Assembly: GCF_018332695.1 (NCBI RefSeq)
Contig: NZ_BOQN01000079.1
Span: 1 to 64,000 of the forward strand
Source of the DNA: Paractinoplanes toevensis
GTDB lineage: Bacteria; Actinomycetota; Actinomycetes; Mycobacteriales; Micromonosporaceae
Length of the DNA stretch: 64,000 nt
Direction of reading: 5' to 3'
Part shown: in pieces, positions 46,302-55,605 of the stretch
How the letters are laid out: every line of letters starts with the position of its first letter
Numbering within the stretch: position 1 is the first letter of the stretch
Translations under genes and position numbers: made by a program
The notes under the pieces: model-generated
Databases searched by the model: none
Told to the model about the DNA's origin: nothing
Seen by the model: the letters and a program-made list of their open reading frames with translations, nothing else

Positions 46302-48077
46302 ATGCGGATCTTGCCGGTACTTGCCGTAGCTTCTCTCGCTTCGGTTTTTATGGCGGCGCCCGCCGTCGCGTCCCCGCCGTCATCGGGGCCGACCGCCACC
46401 GGCTATGGGGGAGCGGTCGCGACCGTCGACCCCACGGCCACCGCGGTCGGCCTGGACGTGCTGCGCCGCGGCGGCAACGCGGTCGACGCGGCCGTCGCGG
46501 CGGCCGCCACCCTCGGCGTCACCGAGCCGTTCTCGGCCGGCATCGGGGGCGGCGGCTTCTTCGTCTACTACGACGCCAAGCATCGCCGGGTCTCCACGAT
46601 CGACGGCCGCGAGGCCGGACCCGCCACGATGACGTCGACCTACTTCATCGACCGGGCCGACGGCCTGCCGTACGACTTCCCGGAGGCCCGGGTCAGCGGC
46701 CTCTCGGTCGGCGTGCCCGGCACCCTCGCCACCTGGGAGTCGGCAGCTCGCTCCTGGGGCACCCGGTCGCTGGCCTCGCTGCTCCGGCCGGCCGCCGAGG
46801 TGGCCGACCGCGGCTTCCCGGTCGACGCCACGTTCCGCCAGCAGATCGCCGACAACGCCGACGCGTTCGGCCAGTTCGACGCGACCAGCGAGCTGTACCT
46901 GCCCGGTGGGCAGCCGCCCGCGGTCGGCTCGACCCAGCGCAACCCCGACCTGGCCGACACCTATCGGCTGATCGCCCGCAAGGGCACCGACGTCCTCTAC
47001 CGGGGTGCGGTCGCCCGCGACATCGTCCGGGCCGTCCAGCACCCGCCGGTCTCCGCCGACCCGATCGGCACCTGGGCGTACCCCATCCGGCCCGGCGCAC
47101 TCACCCTGCAGGACCTCGCCCGGTACGACGTACGCCGCCCGGCCCCGACCCGCTCCGACTTCCGGGGCCTGTCGGTCTACGGCATGTCCACGCCGTCCAG
47201 CGGCGGCACCGCGGTCAGCGAGGCGCTCAACATCCTGGAGAAGGTCAACCCCACCGACCTCACCCAGGTCCTGCACACCTACCTCGAGGCGTCGGCGCTG
47301 TCCTTCGCCGACCGCGGCCGCTACGTCGGCGCGTACACCCCCCAGAAGATCCTCGACAAGCTGGTCTCCGACCGGTGGGCCGGGCAGCGCGCCTGCCAGA
47401 TCTCGTCCTCTTCGGCGCTTCCCAAGCCGGTCCCGCCGGGCGACATCAACGCCCGCGGCTGCACCCCCGCCACCGTCGGCGGGCCCACCGAGCAGGGCCA
47501 GTCCACGACCAACCTGACCGTCGCCGACAAGTGGGGCAACGTCGTCGAATACACCCTCACCATCGAACAGACCGGCGGCAACGCCGTCGTCGTGCCCGGC
47601 CGCGGCTTCCTGCTCAACAACGAGCTGACCGACTTCAACTTCACCAACACGCAGGCCCCCGCCGCCGACCCGAACCTGCCCGGCCCCGGCAAACGCCCGC
47701 GCAGCTCGATGAGCCCGACGATCGTGCTCAAGGACGGCAAGCCGTTCCTGGCGCTGGGTTCCCCGGGCGGTGCCACGATCATCACGACCGTCCTGCAGAT
47801 CCTGGTCAACCGGCTGATCCTGGGCCAGTCGCTGCCGGCTGCGATGGCCGCGCCCCGGGCATCGCAGCGCAACACGGCCGGCATCCAGGCCGAGCCCGCC
47901 TTCCACACCACCTACGGCCCGCTGCTGACCCCGCTGGGCCACTCGTTCGCCGCCGACGTTCCCGAACTGGGCGCCGCGACCGCGATCGAGCTGACCCGCG
48001 GCGGCGGCTTCATCGCCTCGTCGGAACCGGTCCGCCGCGGCGGCGGCGCGGCCGGCGTCGTCCACCCGAACCGCTGA
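46302..48077 (+). CDS. Gamma-glutamyltransferase, tandem copy 2
   Basis: This 591-residue paralogue is highly similar to the gene just upstream, including the leader MRILPVLAVASL and the ribosome site GGAGGATCG, so the pair arose by duplication. The nucleophile is Thr402 (QSTTNLTVADKWGN). Unlike copy 1, it keeps the AGIGGGGFF segment. Both are exported and probably scavenge gamma-glutamyl peptides or amides for glutamate. The 74-bp gap between them has no terminator, so they may form an operon. Confidence 0.92.
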   Translation: MRILPVLAVASLASVFMAAPAVASPPSSGPTATGYGGAVATVDPTATAVGLDVLRRGGNAVDAAVAAAATLGVTEPFSAGIGGGGFFVYYDAKHRRVSTIDGREAGPATMTSTYFIDRADGLPYDFPEARVSGLSVGVPGTLATWESAARSWGTRSLASLLRPAAEVADRGFPVDATFRQQIADNADAFGQFDATSELYLPGGQPPAVGSTQRNPDLADTYRLIARKGTDVLYRGAVARDIVRAVQHPPVSADPIGTWAYPIRPGALTLQDLARYDVRRPAPTRSDFRGLSVYGMSTPSSGGTAVSEALNILEKVNPTDLTQVLHTYLEASALSFADRGRYVGAYTPQKILDKLVSDRWAGQRACQISSSSALPKPVPPGDINARGCTPATVGGPTEQGQSTTNLTVADKWGNVVEYTLTIEQTGGNAVVVPGRGFLLNNELTDFNFTNTQAPAADPNLPGPGKRPRSSMSPTIVLKDGKPFLALGSPGGATIITTVLQILVNRLILGQSLPAAMAAPRASQRNTAGIQAEPAFHTTYGPLLTPLGHSFAADVPELGAATAIELTRGGGFIASSEPVRRGGGAAGVVHPNR

Positions 48078-48136
48078 TCTTGCCGGGGGCGGTAATCCCG
48101 TTGCCGCCCCCGGCCCGGCTCGCTACGTTCCCGCTC

Positions 48137-48652
48137 ATGGCCCTTCGCCCCGAACAACCGCAAGACCACGCCGCGGTGGATGCCGTGGTCCGGCAGGCGT
48201 TCGGCGACGACCGGGTGCCCGGTCTCGTCGCAGCGTTACGGCCCGCCACGCTCTCTCTGGTGGCCGAGGAGGCGGGCGAGGTGGTCGGGCACATCATGTT
48301 CAGTCCATGCCTGCTCGACGCGCCGGCCCGGCTCGTCGAGGTTCAGACATTGAGCCCGCTCTCGGTGGCCCCGAAATGGCAGCGCCGTGGGATCGGGTCC
48401 GCTCTGATCGAGGCCGGCCTGCGGGAGCTCGATTCGCGCGGGGTTCCGCTGGTCTTCCTGGAGGGGGATCCGAGGTATTACTCGCGGGTGGGCTTCACCG
48501 CGGGGGGTGATCACGGCTTCCGTAAGCCGTCGCTGCGCATCCCTGATCAGGCCTTCCAGGTCGTTCGGCTGTCTGCCTACGAGTCCTGGATGACCGGGAC
48601 CTTTGTTTATTCCAGTGTGTTCTGGGAGCACGACTGCGTTGGTCTTCGGTAG
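48137..48652 (+). CDS. GNAT-family N-acetyltransferase
   Basis: This 171-residue enzyme carries the acetyl-CoA binding motif SVAPKWQRRGIGSALIEAGL and the YYSRVGFTAG segment of the YhbS-like subgroup. The acceptor is unknown; such proteins often acetylate amines or aminoacyl groups. The ATG at 48137 follows the second GGT gene by 59 bp. A long hairpin terminator lies 3 bp after the stop. Confidence 0.85.
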   Translation: MALRPEQPQDHAAVDAVVRQAFGDDRVPGLVAALRPATLSLVAEEAGEVVGHIMFSPCLLDAPARLVEVQTLSPLSVAPKWQRRGIGSALIEAGLRELDSRGVPLVFLEGDPRYYSRVGFTAGGDHGFRKPSLRIPDQAFQVVRLSAYESWMTGTFVYSSVFWEHDCVGLR

Positions 48653-48655
48653 TCG

Positions 48656-48688
48656 GTGGGGCCTGGGCGCTCGCAGCCCAGGCCCCAC
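48656..48688. terminator. Bidirectional hairpin terminator
   Basis: A perfect 13-bp stem (GTGGGGCCTGGGC / GCCCAGGCCCCAC) with a 7-base loop lies between the convergent GNAT and GH43 genes. Confidence 0.88.
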
Positions 48689-48694
48689 GTGTTC

Positions 48695-50176
48695 TCAGGC
48701 GGTGATCGTCCACTCCTGGCAGGAGTTGCCCAGGGCGGACCACTGGCGCACGGCGGTGCCGTCGGCGGTGGCGCAGTCCGTTACGTCGAGGACCAGGCCG
48801 TTGCTTCGGTTGGCTATCAGGTAGCCGCCGTTGACCGGGGTCAGGCTCCACTCCTGGCAGACGTTGGAGAGGTTCGCCCACAGGTTGAGCGCGGTGCCGT
48901 TGGCGGCGCCGCAGTTCACCGAGTCCAGGACCGTGCCGCTGTTGGCGTTGGTGATGCGGTAGTAGTTGCTCGTCGTCTTCGTGAAGGTCCACTGCTGGCA
49001 GGCGTTGCCCAGCGACGTCCACTGCTGGATGGCGGTGCCGTTGGCCGTGCCGCAGTTCTGGGCGTCCAGGACCTTGCCGCTGCTCTTGTTGACGATGCGG
49101 TACTTCGTGCCGGCCGCCGGGAACGAGACCGTGCCGCCCGGGTCACCCGCGGGGGCCGTCAACGATGTCGACAGCTTGTCCGGCGTACCCAGATTGGGGC
49201 TTCCGTCGGAATTCCAGGTGACCTTCTTGATCCGGGTCGTCCGGGTGCCGCCGCAGCCCTGGGTGGTGCTCTCGTTGGCGTGGTAGACCATCCACGTCTC
49301 CGAGCCGTCGGGCGAGTTGAAGAAGCCCTGGCCGCCGGGGCCGTAGACGCTGTTCGCGTCGCTGCGCTGGAAGATCGCGGTGCTCTTCTTCGTCCACGAG
49401 CTCGCCGCGAGCGGGTTGCTGCCGGTCAGGGTCAGCATGCCCAGCTTGTAGTCGGGGGTGTTGCAGGAACTGGCCGAGAAGGTCAGATACGAGACCCCGT
49501 TGTGCTGTACGACGTAGGGCGCCTCCTCGGTGTTGCCACCGACCATCTCCCATGAGTACGTGGGGTAGGAGATCCGGGTGCCGTAGGCGCTGACCGTCCA
49601 CGGGTTCGACATCGGCGCCACGAACAGGCTCTGCAGGCTGCCCACCCACGACGAGTAGAAGAAGTAGTTCGCGCCGTTGATGGTGGCCACGCTGCCGTCG
49701 ATCGCCCAGCCGTTGCCGGACTGCACGTTCAGCTGTCCCTTGTAGGTGTAGGGGCCCATCGGGTCGTTGCCGGAGCTTTCCAGCACGTACGACCGCTGGC
49801 CGTCGCAGCACGCGGCGGTGCCGGCCGTGTAGTAGAGGTACCACCGGGTGCCGTTCGGCCCGGTGAGCCGGTGCAGCGAGGGCGCCCACACGTTGCAGCA
49901 GTTCGCGGTGCCGCTGCCGGTGAAGACCACGGACTCGGCAGCGCCGGGGAGAGCGGCCACCGAGGTTGCCTTCTTGATCACGATCTGCGAGTTCCAGGTG
50001 GTGGTGGCCACGTAGTAGTAACCGTTGTAGTAGCCCATCCACGGGTCGGCGCCGTACGGCGCGGCGGCCGTCGGATTGGTGAAGGCGACGGCCGCCTCGC
50101 TGGTGTGCGGGCGGGAGACGATCACGATCGAGCCGACCACGGCGAGGAGGACGGCCAAGAAGATCTTGCGAAGCAT
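48695..50176 (-). CDS. Secreted GH43 glycoside hydrolase with ricin-type CBM13
   Basis: This 493-residue exported enzyme has a signal peptide, a GH43 five-bladed propeller (base Asp in PYGADPWMGYYNGYYYV; GWAIDGSVATI; acid Glu in NTEEAPYVV) and, from about residue 365, three repeats of a beta-trefoil CBM13. Each repeat ends in an LGNxCQ(Q/E)W-like QxW motif. GH43 enzymes cut arabinan or arabinoxylan, and CBM13 binds xylan or galactose. It lies 11 bp behind the second GH43 gene, forming an operon. Specificity (arabinofuranosidase or arabinanase) is not resolved. Confidence 0.92.
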   Translation of the reverse strand: MLRKIFLAVLLAVVGSIVIVSRPHTSEAAVAFTNPTAAAPYGADPWMGYYNGYYYVATTTWNSQIVIKKATSVAALPGAAESVVFTGSGTANCCNVWAPSLHRLTGPNGTRWYLYYTAGTAACCDGQRSYVLESSGNDPMGPYTYKGQLNVQSGNGWAIDGSVATINGANYFFYSSWVGSLQSLFVAPMSNPWTVSAYGTRISYPTYSWEMVGGNTEEAPYVVQHNGVSYLTFSASSCNTPDYKLGMLTLTGSNPLAASSWTKKSTAIFQRSDANSVYGPGGQGFFNSPDGSETWMVYHANESTTQGCGGTRTTRIKKVTWNSDGSPNLGTPDKLSTSLTAPAGDPGGTVSFPAAGTKYRIVNKSSGKVLDAQNCGTANGTAIQQWTSLGNACQQWTFTKTTSNYYRITNANSGTVLDSVNCGAANGTALNLWANLSNVCQEWSLTPVNGGYLIANRSNGLVLDVTDCATADGTAVRQWSALGNSCQEWTITA

Positions 50177-50187
50177 GGCGACCCTCC

Positions 50188-51162
50188 TCAGTAGACGTAG
50201 GGCCAGGCGGACGAGTCCCAGCCGAGCAGGTTGATGCCGAGCTTGGCCGCGCCGGAGCTGGTGTAGTAGTGGTAGACCAGCACGTCCTGGGTGCCGTCGG
50301 TGATGACCGCCGGATGCCCGGGCCCGTGGACGGCGTCGTGCGCGGCGAGGATCTGGGTGCCGCCGCCGGCGGTGGTGGCGACGCCGGCCCGGTCGACGTA
50401 CGGCCCGGTGATCGTCTTCGATCGCGCCACCATGGTCCGGTAGGTGCTGGACGCGCCCTGGCAGCAGAAGTCGAACGACATGAACAGGTAGTAGTAGCCG
50501 CCGTGGTAGTAGACGAACGGCGCCTCGACCGACTTGGAGTTCACGAACCGCTCGGCGATGTTGTACATCGCGCTGTCCGCGCGCTTCCCGCTGCTCGGGT
50601 TGATCTTGACCATCTTGATGCCGCTCCAGAAGGAGCCGAAGGTCAGCCACCATTCACCGGACGGGGTGACGGTCAGGTTCGGGTCGATCGCGTTCCAGCC
50701 GCTGCTCGTGGTGGACTCGATGACCTTGCCGTAGTCGGTCCACGAGCCGGCCGCGCCGGTGGTGCTGCCGGCCAGGAAGATCGCCGACTTGCTGGAGCCG
50801 AAGCTCGACGCGGCGTAGTACATGAGGTACTTGCCGCCCTGGTACGAGATGTCCGGTGCCCACAGGTCGGCGCTGCCGTTGGTGTACGGGTCGGCCCACG
50901 ACGTGCCGTTGGGGAACGCCTTGCCGGCGTCGGCGAACGCCGTCCGGTCGGCCGAGGTCTTCAGCGTGATCCCGGCGCCGGTGGTGGCGAGGAGGTAACC
51001 ACCGGTGGGCCGCTTCACGATCGACGGGTCGTGCGCCCCGGTCGAGCCGGTGACGACTCCCGGGTTGGGATAGGTGGCGGCGTCGGCCGTGGACAGGCCG
51101 TAGATGCTGGCCGCGGCCGCCACGAGGGCGGTGACGCCGGCCAGCAGGGACTTTCGAAGCAT
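50188..51162 (-). CDS. Secreted GH43 endo-1,5-alpha-L-arabinanase-like enzyme
   Basis: This 324-residue exported enzyme has a signal peptide (ending STADA) and a single GH43 domain. It shows AHDPSIVKRPTGGYLLATT (base Asp), DLWAPDISYQGGKYLMYYA, AIDPNLTVTPSGEWWLTFG and VEAPFVYYHGGYYYLF (acid Glu), all typical of endo-arabinanases. It leads a two-gene operon with the CBM13-bearing enzyme. Together they should release arabino-oligosaccharides from plant cell walls. No matching importer is adjacent. Confidence 0.92.
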   Translation of the reverse strand: MLRKSLLAGVTALVAAAASIYGLSTADAATYPNPGVVTGSTGAHDPSIVKRPTGGYLLATTGAGITLKTSADRTAFADAGKAFPNGTSWADPYTNGSADLWAPDISYQGGKYLMYYAASSFGSSKSAIFLAGSTTGAAGSWTDYGKVIESTTSSGWNAIDPNLTVTPSGEWWLTFGSFWSGIKMVKINPSSGKRADSAMYNIAERFVNSKSVEAPFVYYHGGYYYLFMSFDFCCQGASSTYRTMVARSKTITGPYVDRAGVATTAGGGTQILAAHDAVHGPGHPAVITDGTQDVLVYHYYTSSGAAKLGINLLGWDSSAWPYVY

Positions 51163-51273
51163 GGGGGAATGCCTTCCGAGTCGGTGGACTGCTCGGGGTA
51201 GCAGTGGCCGAAGGGGTGCGTAAGGTTGCTCGCTCCCGTAGATGTTTCGGAAGGCGCCAAAACAACAGAAATA

Positions 51274-53385
51274 TCAGCGGGCGTCCATCGGCAGGCGGAC
51301 CAGCACCGTGGTGCCGAGGGCCTCGTGGTCGACCAGCTCGATGCTGCCGTGATGGCGGGAGACGACCGCGCGGGACAGCGTCATGCCGAGCCCGGTGCCG
51401 GGGATCGCCTTGTCCCGGGCCCGGCTGGTGCGGTACAGGCCGGTGAACAGCTTCTCCCGCTCGTCGGCGGTGACACCCAGGCCGGTGTCCGAGATGGCCA
51501 GCTCGGCGGCGCGCCCGTCGGCGCGCAGGGTCACTCCGATCCGGCCGCCGTCGGGGCTGTACTTCACCGCGTTGCCGAGCAGGTTGTCGACGACCTGGCG
51601 CAGCCGTTTCCGGTCGCCCGGCAGCACCAGATGCTCCGGCAACTCGTCGTCGATGACCAGGGGAGCGCCGTCGATGGCGGTGCGCGCCTTGGACACCGAG
51701 TCGCGTACCACCTCGGCCAGGTCCATCGGCGCGAGCTGCACGTCGGCGTGGCCGGCGTCCAGCGCGGACAGCTCCATCAGCTCGGTGATGATGTGTCGCA
51801 GCTGGTTGGTGTTGCGGTCGATCACCTCGAGCAGCCGCGGCCCCTCGGCGACCAGGGTCTTCTCGTCGGCCTCGCGCAGCAGTTCGGTGTACGCGCTGAT
51901 CGACGTGAGCGGCGTGCGCAGCTCGTGCCCGATCAGCGCCAGGTATTCGTTCTTCGAGCGGTTGAGCTGCCGCTGCAGATCGTCGACGAGGCGGCGCTCG
52001 ACGAACTGGCCGATGTGCGCGGCGATCCCGGACATCAGCGCCAGCAGCTCGTCCTCCGACTCCTCCACGGTGTCCGCGAAGACCGTCAGAACCCCCAAGG
52101 TCTCAAAACCTTCCCTGACCGGTACGCCGAGGGCGGCGTGCAGCCGCGACGTGTGGGCGGTCTCCTCGGCGATCAGGCTCTGCGGCTGTCCCACGTCGCG
52201 GATCCACAGCGGCTTGCCCACCTGCCAGACCCGGCCGGCCAGTCCCGTCCCGTACGGCAGATCGGCCGGCACCTCGATCTCGGCGTCCCAGTCGGGCGCA
52301 CTCCAGTGCGCGGCCGACCGCACCACCGCGGCCGCCTCGTCGACCAGCCACAGCTCGGCGTGCGCCCAGCCGAGCGTGTCGACCACGGCCTCCAGCACCC
52401 GCGGGCCGGCCTCCTCGATGGTGGGGGCGTCGGCCAGCGCCATGGTGACGGTCAGTTCGCAGGTGCGGAACCGTTCGACCCGGCGGCGGCGGGTCACGTC
52501 CTGCACGGCCTGCACCGCGCCGACGGTGTGCCCGTCCGGCCCGGTGATCGGGTGCGCGTCGATCAGGTAATGCCGGGTGCGGCGGTCCGGGCCGTGCAGG
52601 ATCACCTCGTCGTCGCGCAGGTGATCGCCGCGCAGCGCCCGGAACAGGCCCAGGTCGTGCTGGCCCAGCGGCTCGCCGGTGGCGTCGGTGAAGCCGTGCT
52701 CCGGCGGGGTGCCCTCGGGCAGCCCGGCGTCCACCCACATCTGCCGCATCCGCTCGTTGACGAACACGACCTCCCCGTCGGCGTCGCAGGCGGTGACCCC
52801 GTCGTGCAGGCTGTCCAGCACCGCGTCGAGGAAGCGGCGCTGCTGGTCGACCTCGTGCCGGGCCAGCTGCTCGGTGATCAGCAGGGTGCACACGTGGGCG
52901 GCCTCAGCGACGGCGGCGACCTCGTCGGCGGTCCACTCGCGCGGTTCGGTGTCGCACGCGCAGCAGACCCCGAGCACGGCACCGTGCTGATCCCGTACGG
53001 AATGACCGATGTACGCGCCGCGATGCGCGGCACCCGGCCCGGCCACCCGCTCGTCGGCGCTGAGATCGTTGATCAGAACCGGGTCGTCGCTGTCCAGCAC
53101 GAGCCCGGCGAGCGATTCGTCGATCGGGGTGTCGGCGACCTCGTCCCACGCGCCGGAGAGCCCCCAGCCACCGTAGAGGCGCAGGCGCCCGCCCTGGGCG
53201 AAGTGGATGAGGCCGGCCGGGGCGTTCGCGGCCCGCGCCACCAGCGCCGCCAGATGGTCGGCGGCGCCGCTGGTCAGGACGCCGCGATGCAGCTCGGCCT
53301 CGAACGCGCCGGGGCGCCATCCGACCCCCGCCCGAGGGGTGTTCCACGCCCGTCCAGCATCCAGGCCGGGATCCTTAACCACCAT
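51274..53385 (-). CDS. Orphan cytosolic sensor histidine kinase (GAF-PAS-GAF-HK)
   Basis: This 703-residue kinase has no membrane helix. An N-terminal GAF domain (about 35-175, with a CCACD cysteine cluster at 141-145) is followed by PAS (180-300) and a second GAF (305-460). HisKA with phospho-acceptor His487 (IGHELRTPLTSISAYT) and an HATPase domain with NLLGNAVKYSP, DTGLGV and GTGLGM complete it. No response-regulator gene is adjacent. The cluster in GAF1 could bind a metal or sense redox state, but that is inference. The ATG at 53385 has no in-frame alternative nearby. Confidence 0.9.
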   Translation of the reverse strand: MVVKDPGLDAGRAWNTPRAGVGWRPGAFEAELHRGVLTSGAADHLAALVARAANAPAGLIHFAQGGRLRLYGGWGLSGAWDEVADTPIDESLAGLVLDSDDPVLINDLSADERVAGPGAAHRGAYIGHSVRDQHGAVLGVCCACDTEPREWTADEVAAVAEAAHVCTLLITEQLARHEVDQQRRFLDAVLDSLHDGVTACDADGEVVFVNERMRQMWVDAGLPEGTPPEHGFTDATGEPLGQHDLGLFRALRGDHLRDDEVILHGPDRRTRHYLIDAHPITGPDGHTVGAVQAVQDVTRRRRVERFRTCELTVTMALADAPTIEEAGPRVLEAVVDTLGWAHAELWLVDEAAAVVRSAAHWSAPDWDAEIEVPADLPYGTGLAGRVWQVGKPLWIRDVGQPQSLIAEETAHTSRLHAALGVPVREGFETLGVLTVFADTVEESEDELLALMSGIAAHIGQFVERRLVDDLQRQLNRSKNEYLALIGHELRTPLTSISAYTELLREADEKTLVAEGPRLLEVIDRNTNQLRHIITELMELSALDAGHADVQLAPMDLAEVVRDSVSKARTAIDGAPLVIDDELPEHLVLPGDRKRLRQVVDNLLGNAVKYSPDGGRIGVTLRADGRAAELAISDTGLGVTADEREKLFTGLYRTSRARDKAIPGTGLGMTLSRAVVSRHHGSIELVDHEALGTTVLVRLPMDAR

Positions 53386-53419
53386 GCCGACCTCCGGCTT
53401 TCAGCCTAAAGGCGGCAAA

Positions 53420-54097
53420 TCAGGCCCGGCGCTGGAATCGCAGATCCGTGATGGGTCGCCCGGCCTCGTTACCGCGCCGCTCGAACTTCGTCTCCGGGCG
53501 GCCCGCGCGATCGTCGCCGGCCGGCTCCAGGCCCGGGTCGGCGGCGAGGGTCTCGGCCATCGCCTCGGCGTAGTGCGGCCAGTCGGTCGCGCAGTGCAGC
53601 AGACCGCCCGGGCGCAGCCGCTCCCGCAGCAGGGCGACGTTGCCCGGCCGGATCAGCCGGCGCTTGTGATGACGGGCCTTCGGCCAAGGATCAGGAAAGA
53701 AGACGTGTACGGCGTCCAGCGCACCCGGGGCGATGCGGTGCACGAGTTCCATCGCGTCACCGTGCGCCACCCGTACGTTGGTCAGGTCTTTCTCGCCGAC
53801 CAGCGCGAGCAGATTGCCGATGCCCGGGGTGTGCACCTCGACGCCCAGATAGCCGCGGCCCGGATCGGCCGCCGCCATGGCGGCCGTGGTGTCACCCATC
53901 CCGAAACCGATCTCCAGCACCACCGGGTTTGCTCTTCCGAACAGCCGGCCCAGGTCGAGCGGCGTGCGGTCGCCGTCCTCGACGGTCAGCCCATAGCGCG
54001 GCCACAACTCGGTGTGCGCGTCATGGTGCCGGGAACTCATCCGGCCACGGCGCGGATGGAACGTACGAATCGGGCGATGGTCAGCGGTCTCCGTCAT
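53420..54097 (-). CDS. trmB: tRNA (guanine-N7-)-methyltransferase
   Basis: This 225-residue enzyme makes m7G46 in tRNA using S-adenosylmethionine. It has the SAM site VLEIGFGMGDTTAAMA and the family signature FFPDPWPKARHHKRRLI, and full family length. The start at 54097 (MTETADHRP) is chosen because the longer frame upstream overlaps the next gene. It follows the 129-residue gene by 17 bp. Confidence 0.93.
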   Translation of the reverse strand: MTETADHRPIRTFHPRRGRMSSRHHDAHTELWPRYGLTVEDGDRTPLDLGRLFGRANPVVLEIGFGMGDTTAAMAAADPGRGYLGVEVHTPGIGNLLALVGEKDLTNVRVAHGDAMELVHRIAPGALDAVHVFFPDPWPKARHHKRRLIRPGNVALLRERLRPGGLLHCATDWPHYAEAMAETLAADPGLEPAGDDRAGRPETKFERRGNEAGRPITDLRFQRRA

Positions 54098-54114
54098 AGC
54101 ACCGCCAAGCGTAG

Positions 54115-54504
54115 TTACGCCGAGACGTCGATGCGGCGCGGGCCGCTCTGTGCCAGGTAGGCGAGGGCCTTGTCCAGGTACGGGCCGATCGGGCTCGGCG
54201 CGCTCGCCCGCTGGTAGCGGTGGTGCAGATCCTTGAGGTAGACCGCGGTGACCGGCTGGCCCGGAGCGAGGTGGCCGGTGGCCCGCTCGGTGGCCAGCGC
54301 GGTCGCGAAACTGGTCGGCTTGTCCTTGGCCGGGTCGAAGCCCGGCGTGACCCGCTGCCCGGTCGCCTGGAAGATCAGCTCCCGGTCGGTCGCGGTCAGC
54401 GTGTCGAAGTCGTTGCGCCCGTTCTTCTCCACCTGCGGCCGCCGGGGCGGCGCGGAGATGGGCGTGTGATGGGTGCGAGCGGTTCCCAGGCCGGAGACGG
54501 TCAT
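54115..54504 (-). CDS. Hypothetical 129-residue protein
   Basis: This soluble protein has a disordered N-terminal third (His/Pro/Arg-rich) and a helical remainder (LTATDRELIFQATGQRV, then ATGHLAPGQPVTAVYLKDLHH). No family is recognised. The ATG at 54504 gives a compact protein; an open stretch upstream runs through a 17-bp perfect palindrome that looks regulatory. It shares the strand with trmB. Confidence 0.65.
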   Translation of the reverse strand: MTVSGLGTARTHHTPISAPPRRPQVEKNGRNDFDTLTATDRELIFQATGQRVTPGFDPAKDKPTSFATALATERATGHLAPGQPVTAVYLKDLHHRYQRASAPSPIGPYLDKALAYLAQSGPRRIDVSA

Positions 54505-54532
54505 GTGCGGATCCCCATGTGCGTATGCGGGA

Positions 54533-54549
54533 TGGCAACCAGGTTGCCA
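54533..54549. promoter_or_regulatory. Perfect 17-bp palindrome, likely operator
   Basis: TGGCAACC-A-GGTTGCCA lies 29-45 bp upstream of the 129-residue gene. It is a perfect 8-bp inverted repeat with a one-base centre, the form of a dimeric-repressor site. Which protein binds is unknown. Confidence 0.55.
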
Positions 54550-54581
54550 CCGGTCTGTACCTCTGTTCGGCACCCTCCCCG

Positions 54582-55538
54582 CTACCGCTTAGCGGCAAGG
54601 ACACTTGGCTGCGAACCTTCTCGCAACGGAGTCCGGGAGCCGTCGGTCAGGCCCACCGTCATCACCCACGAGTGCCCGCGGTACTGGCCGGTGACCAGGC
54701 CGTGGGTGGCATCCAGGTAGGTGAGCTCACGGTCGCCGACCCCGCCGACCGTGCGCTTGACCCGGCTCGCCGGGTCGTACTCGACCAGGTGCACCGGCTC
54801 GTTCTGGGCGGCGGTCTCGCCCTCCTGGTAGGCGGTCCAGGCCAGCCGCTTCCCGTCCGCCCGCCAGCCCGGCACCACCGCGAAGCCGCGGTTCTGCAGG
54901 CTGCCCCCGCCGTACGCGGCCACGGTCTGCTCGCCGCCGGTGGCCACCGTGCCCACGCTCAGGCAGGCGTCGTAGACCGACTCGCAGTCACCGCCCCGAA
55001 ACGCGATCTTGGAGCCGTCCGGCGACCAGGCAACCGCGTCGTCGGTGCGCAGCCGCTCGGTCAGCGACGTCGGCGCGCGGCCGGTCGGCAGGGCCGGCTC
55101 GCCGGGCAGATCCTGCTCCCGGCAGTCGCGGGGGAACAGCACCGCCGGGTTTCCGCCGGTCGCCGCGATCCGGTAGACGCCGGGGCCGCCGGTGCAGGAG
55201 AGCGAGGCAAAGGCGATCCACCTGCCGTCGGGGGACCAGGACGGTCCGGCGGCGGCGCGGGTGGTGAGCCGGCGGGCGGCGGTGCCGTCGGCCTTCATGG
55301 TCCACAACTGCCCGCCCTTGAGGTACGCGATCTGGCGGCCGTCCGGCGACCAGTGCGGGCGGGACCGGCCGCCGCCGGTGGTCAGCCGGGTCTCCGCGCT
55401 GCCCCGGCTGACGTAGATGTCGCCGTTGCGGACGTACGCCACCGGGCTGCCGCTCGTTGCCGCCGCGGCCGGCGCGACTCCGCCGAGGGCCGCGCCGACG
55501 GCCGCCAGGATTGCGGTGATCTTCTTCATGCCCTGCAT
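54582..55538 (-). CDS. Secreted WD40/TolB-like beta-propeller protein
   Basis: This 318-residue protein has a signal peptide (AAAATSG after an Ala-rich core) and repeated propeller motifs of the WSPDGRxIAY type (HWSPDGRQIAYL, SWSPDGRWIAFA, AWSPDGSKIAFR, WRADGKRLAW). It is probably a surface or extracellular binding or scaffold protein. Cysteines occur in pairs in the middle blades. Starts at 55538 and 55529 (MKK) are both possible. Confidence 0.85.
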   Translation of the reverse strand: MQGMKKITAILAAVGAALGGVAPAAAATSGSPVAYVRNGDIYVSRGSAETRLTTGGGRSRPHWSPDGRQIAYLKGGQLWTMKADGTAARRLTTRAAAGPSWSPDGRWIAFASLSCTGGPGVYRIAATGGNPAVLFPRDCREQDLPGEPALPTGRAPTSLTERLRTDDAVAWSPDGSKIAFRGGDCESVYDACLSVGTVATGGEQTVAAYGGGSLQNRGFAVVPGWRADGKRLAWTAYQEGETAAQNEPVHLVEYDPASRVKRTVGGVGDRELTYLDATHGLVTGQYRGHSWVMTVGLTDGSRTPLREGSQPSVLAAKR

Positions 55539-55605
55539 AACGCAACGCCCCCCGACGCGCTTCGCCCTGCCAGTTACATCTCGCAGATCGTCCGCAACCT
55601 TTTCG

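Noticed and set aside
44440..48077. Assembly duplication of one gamma-glutamyltransferase gene
   Set aside because: The two copies differ throughout, including the glycine loop and many surface residues, so they are true paralogues.
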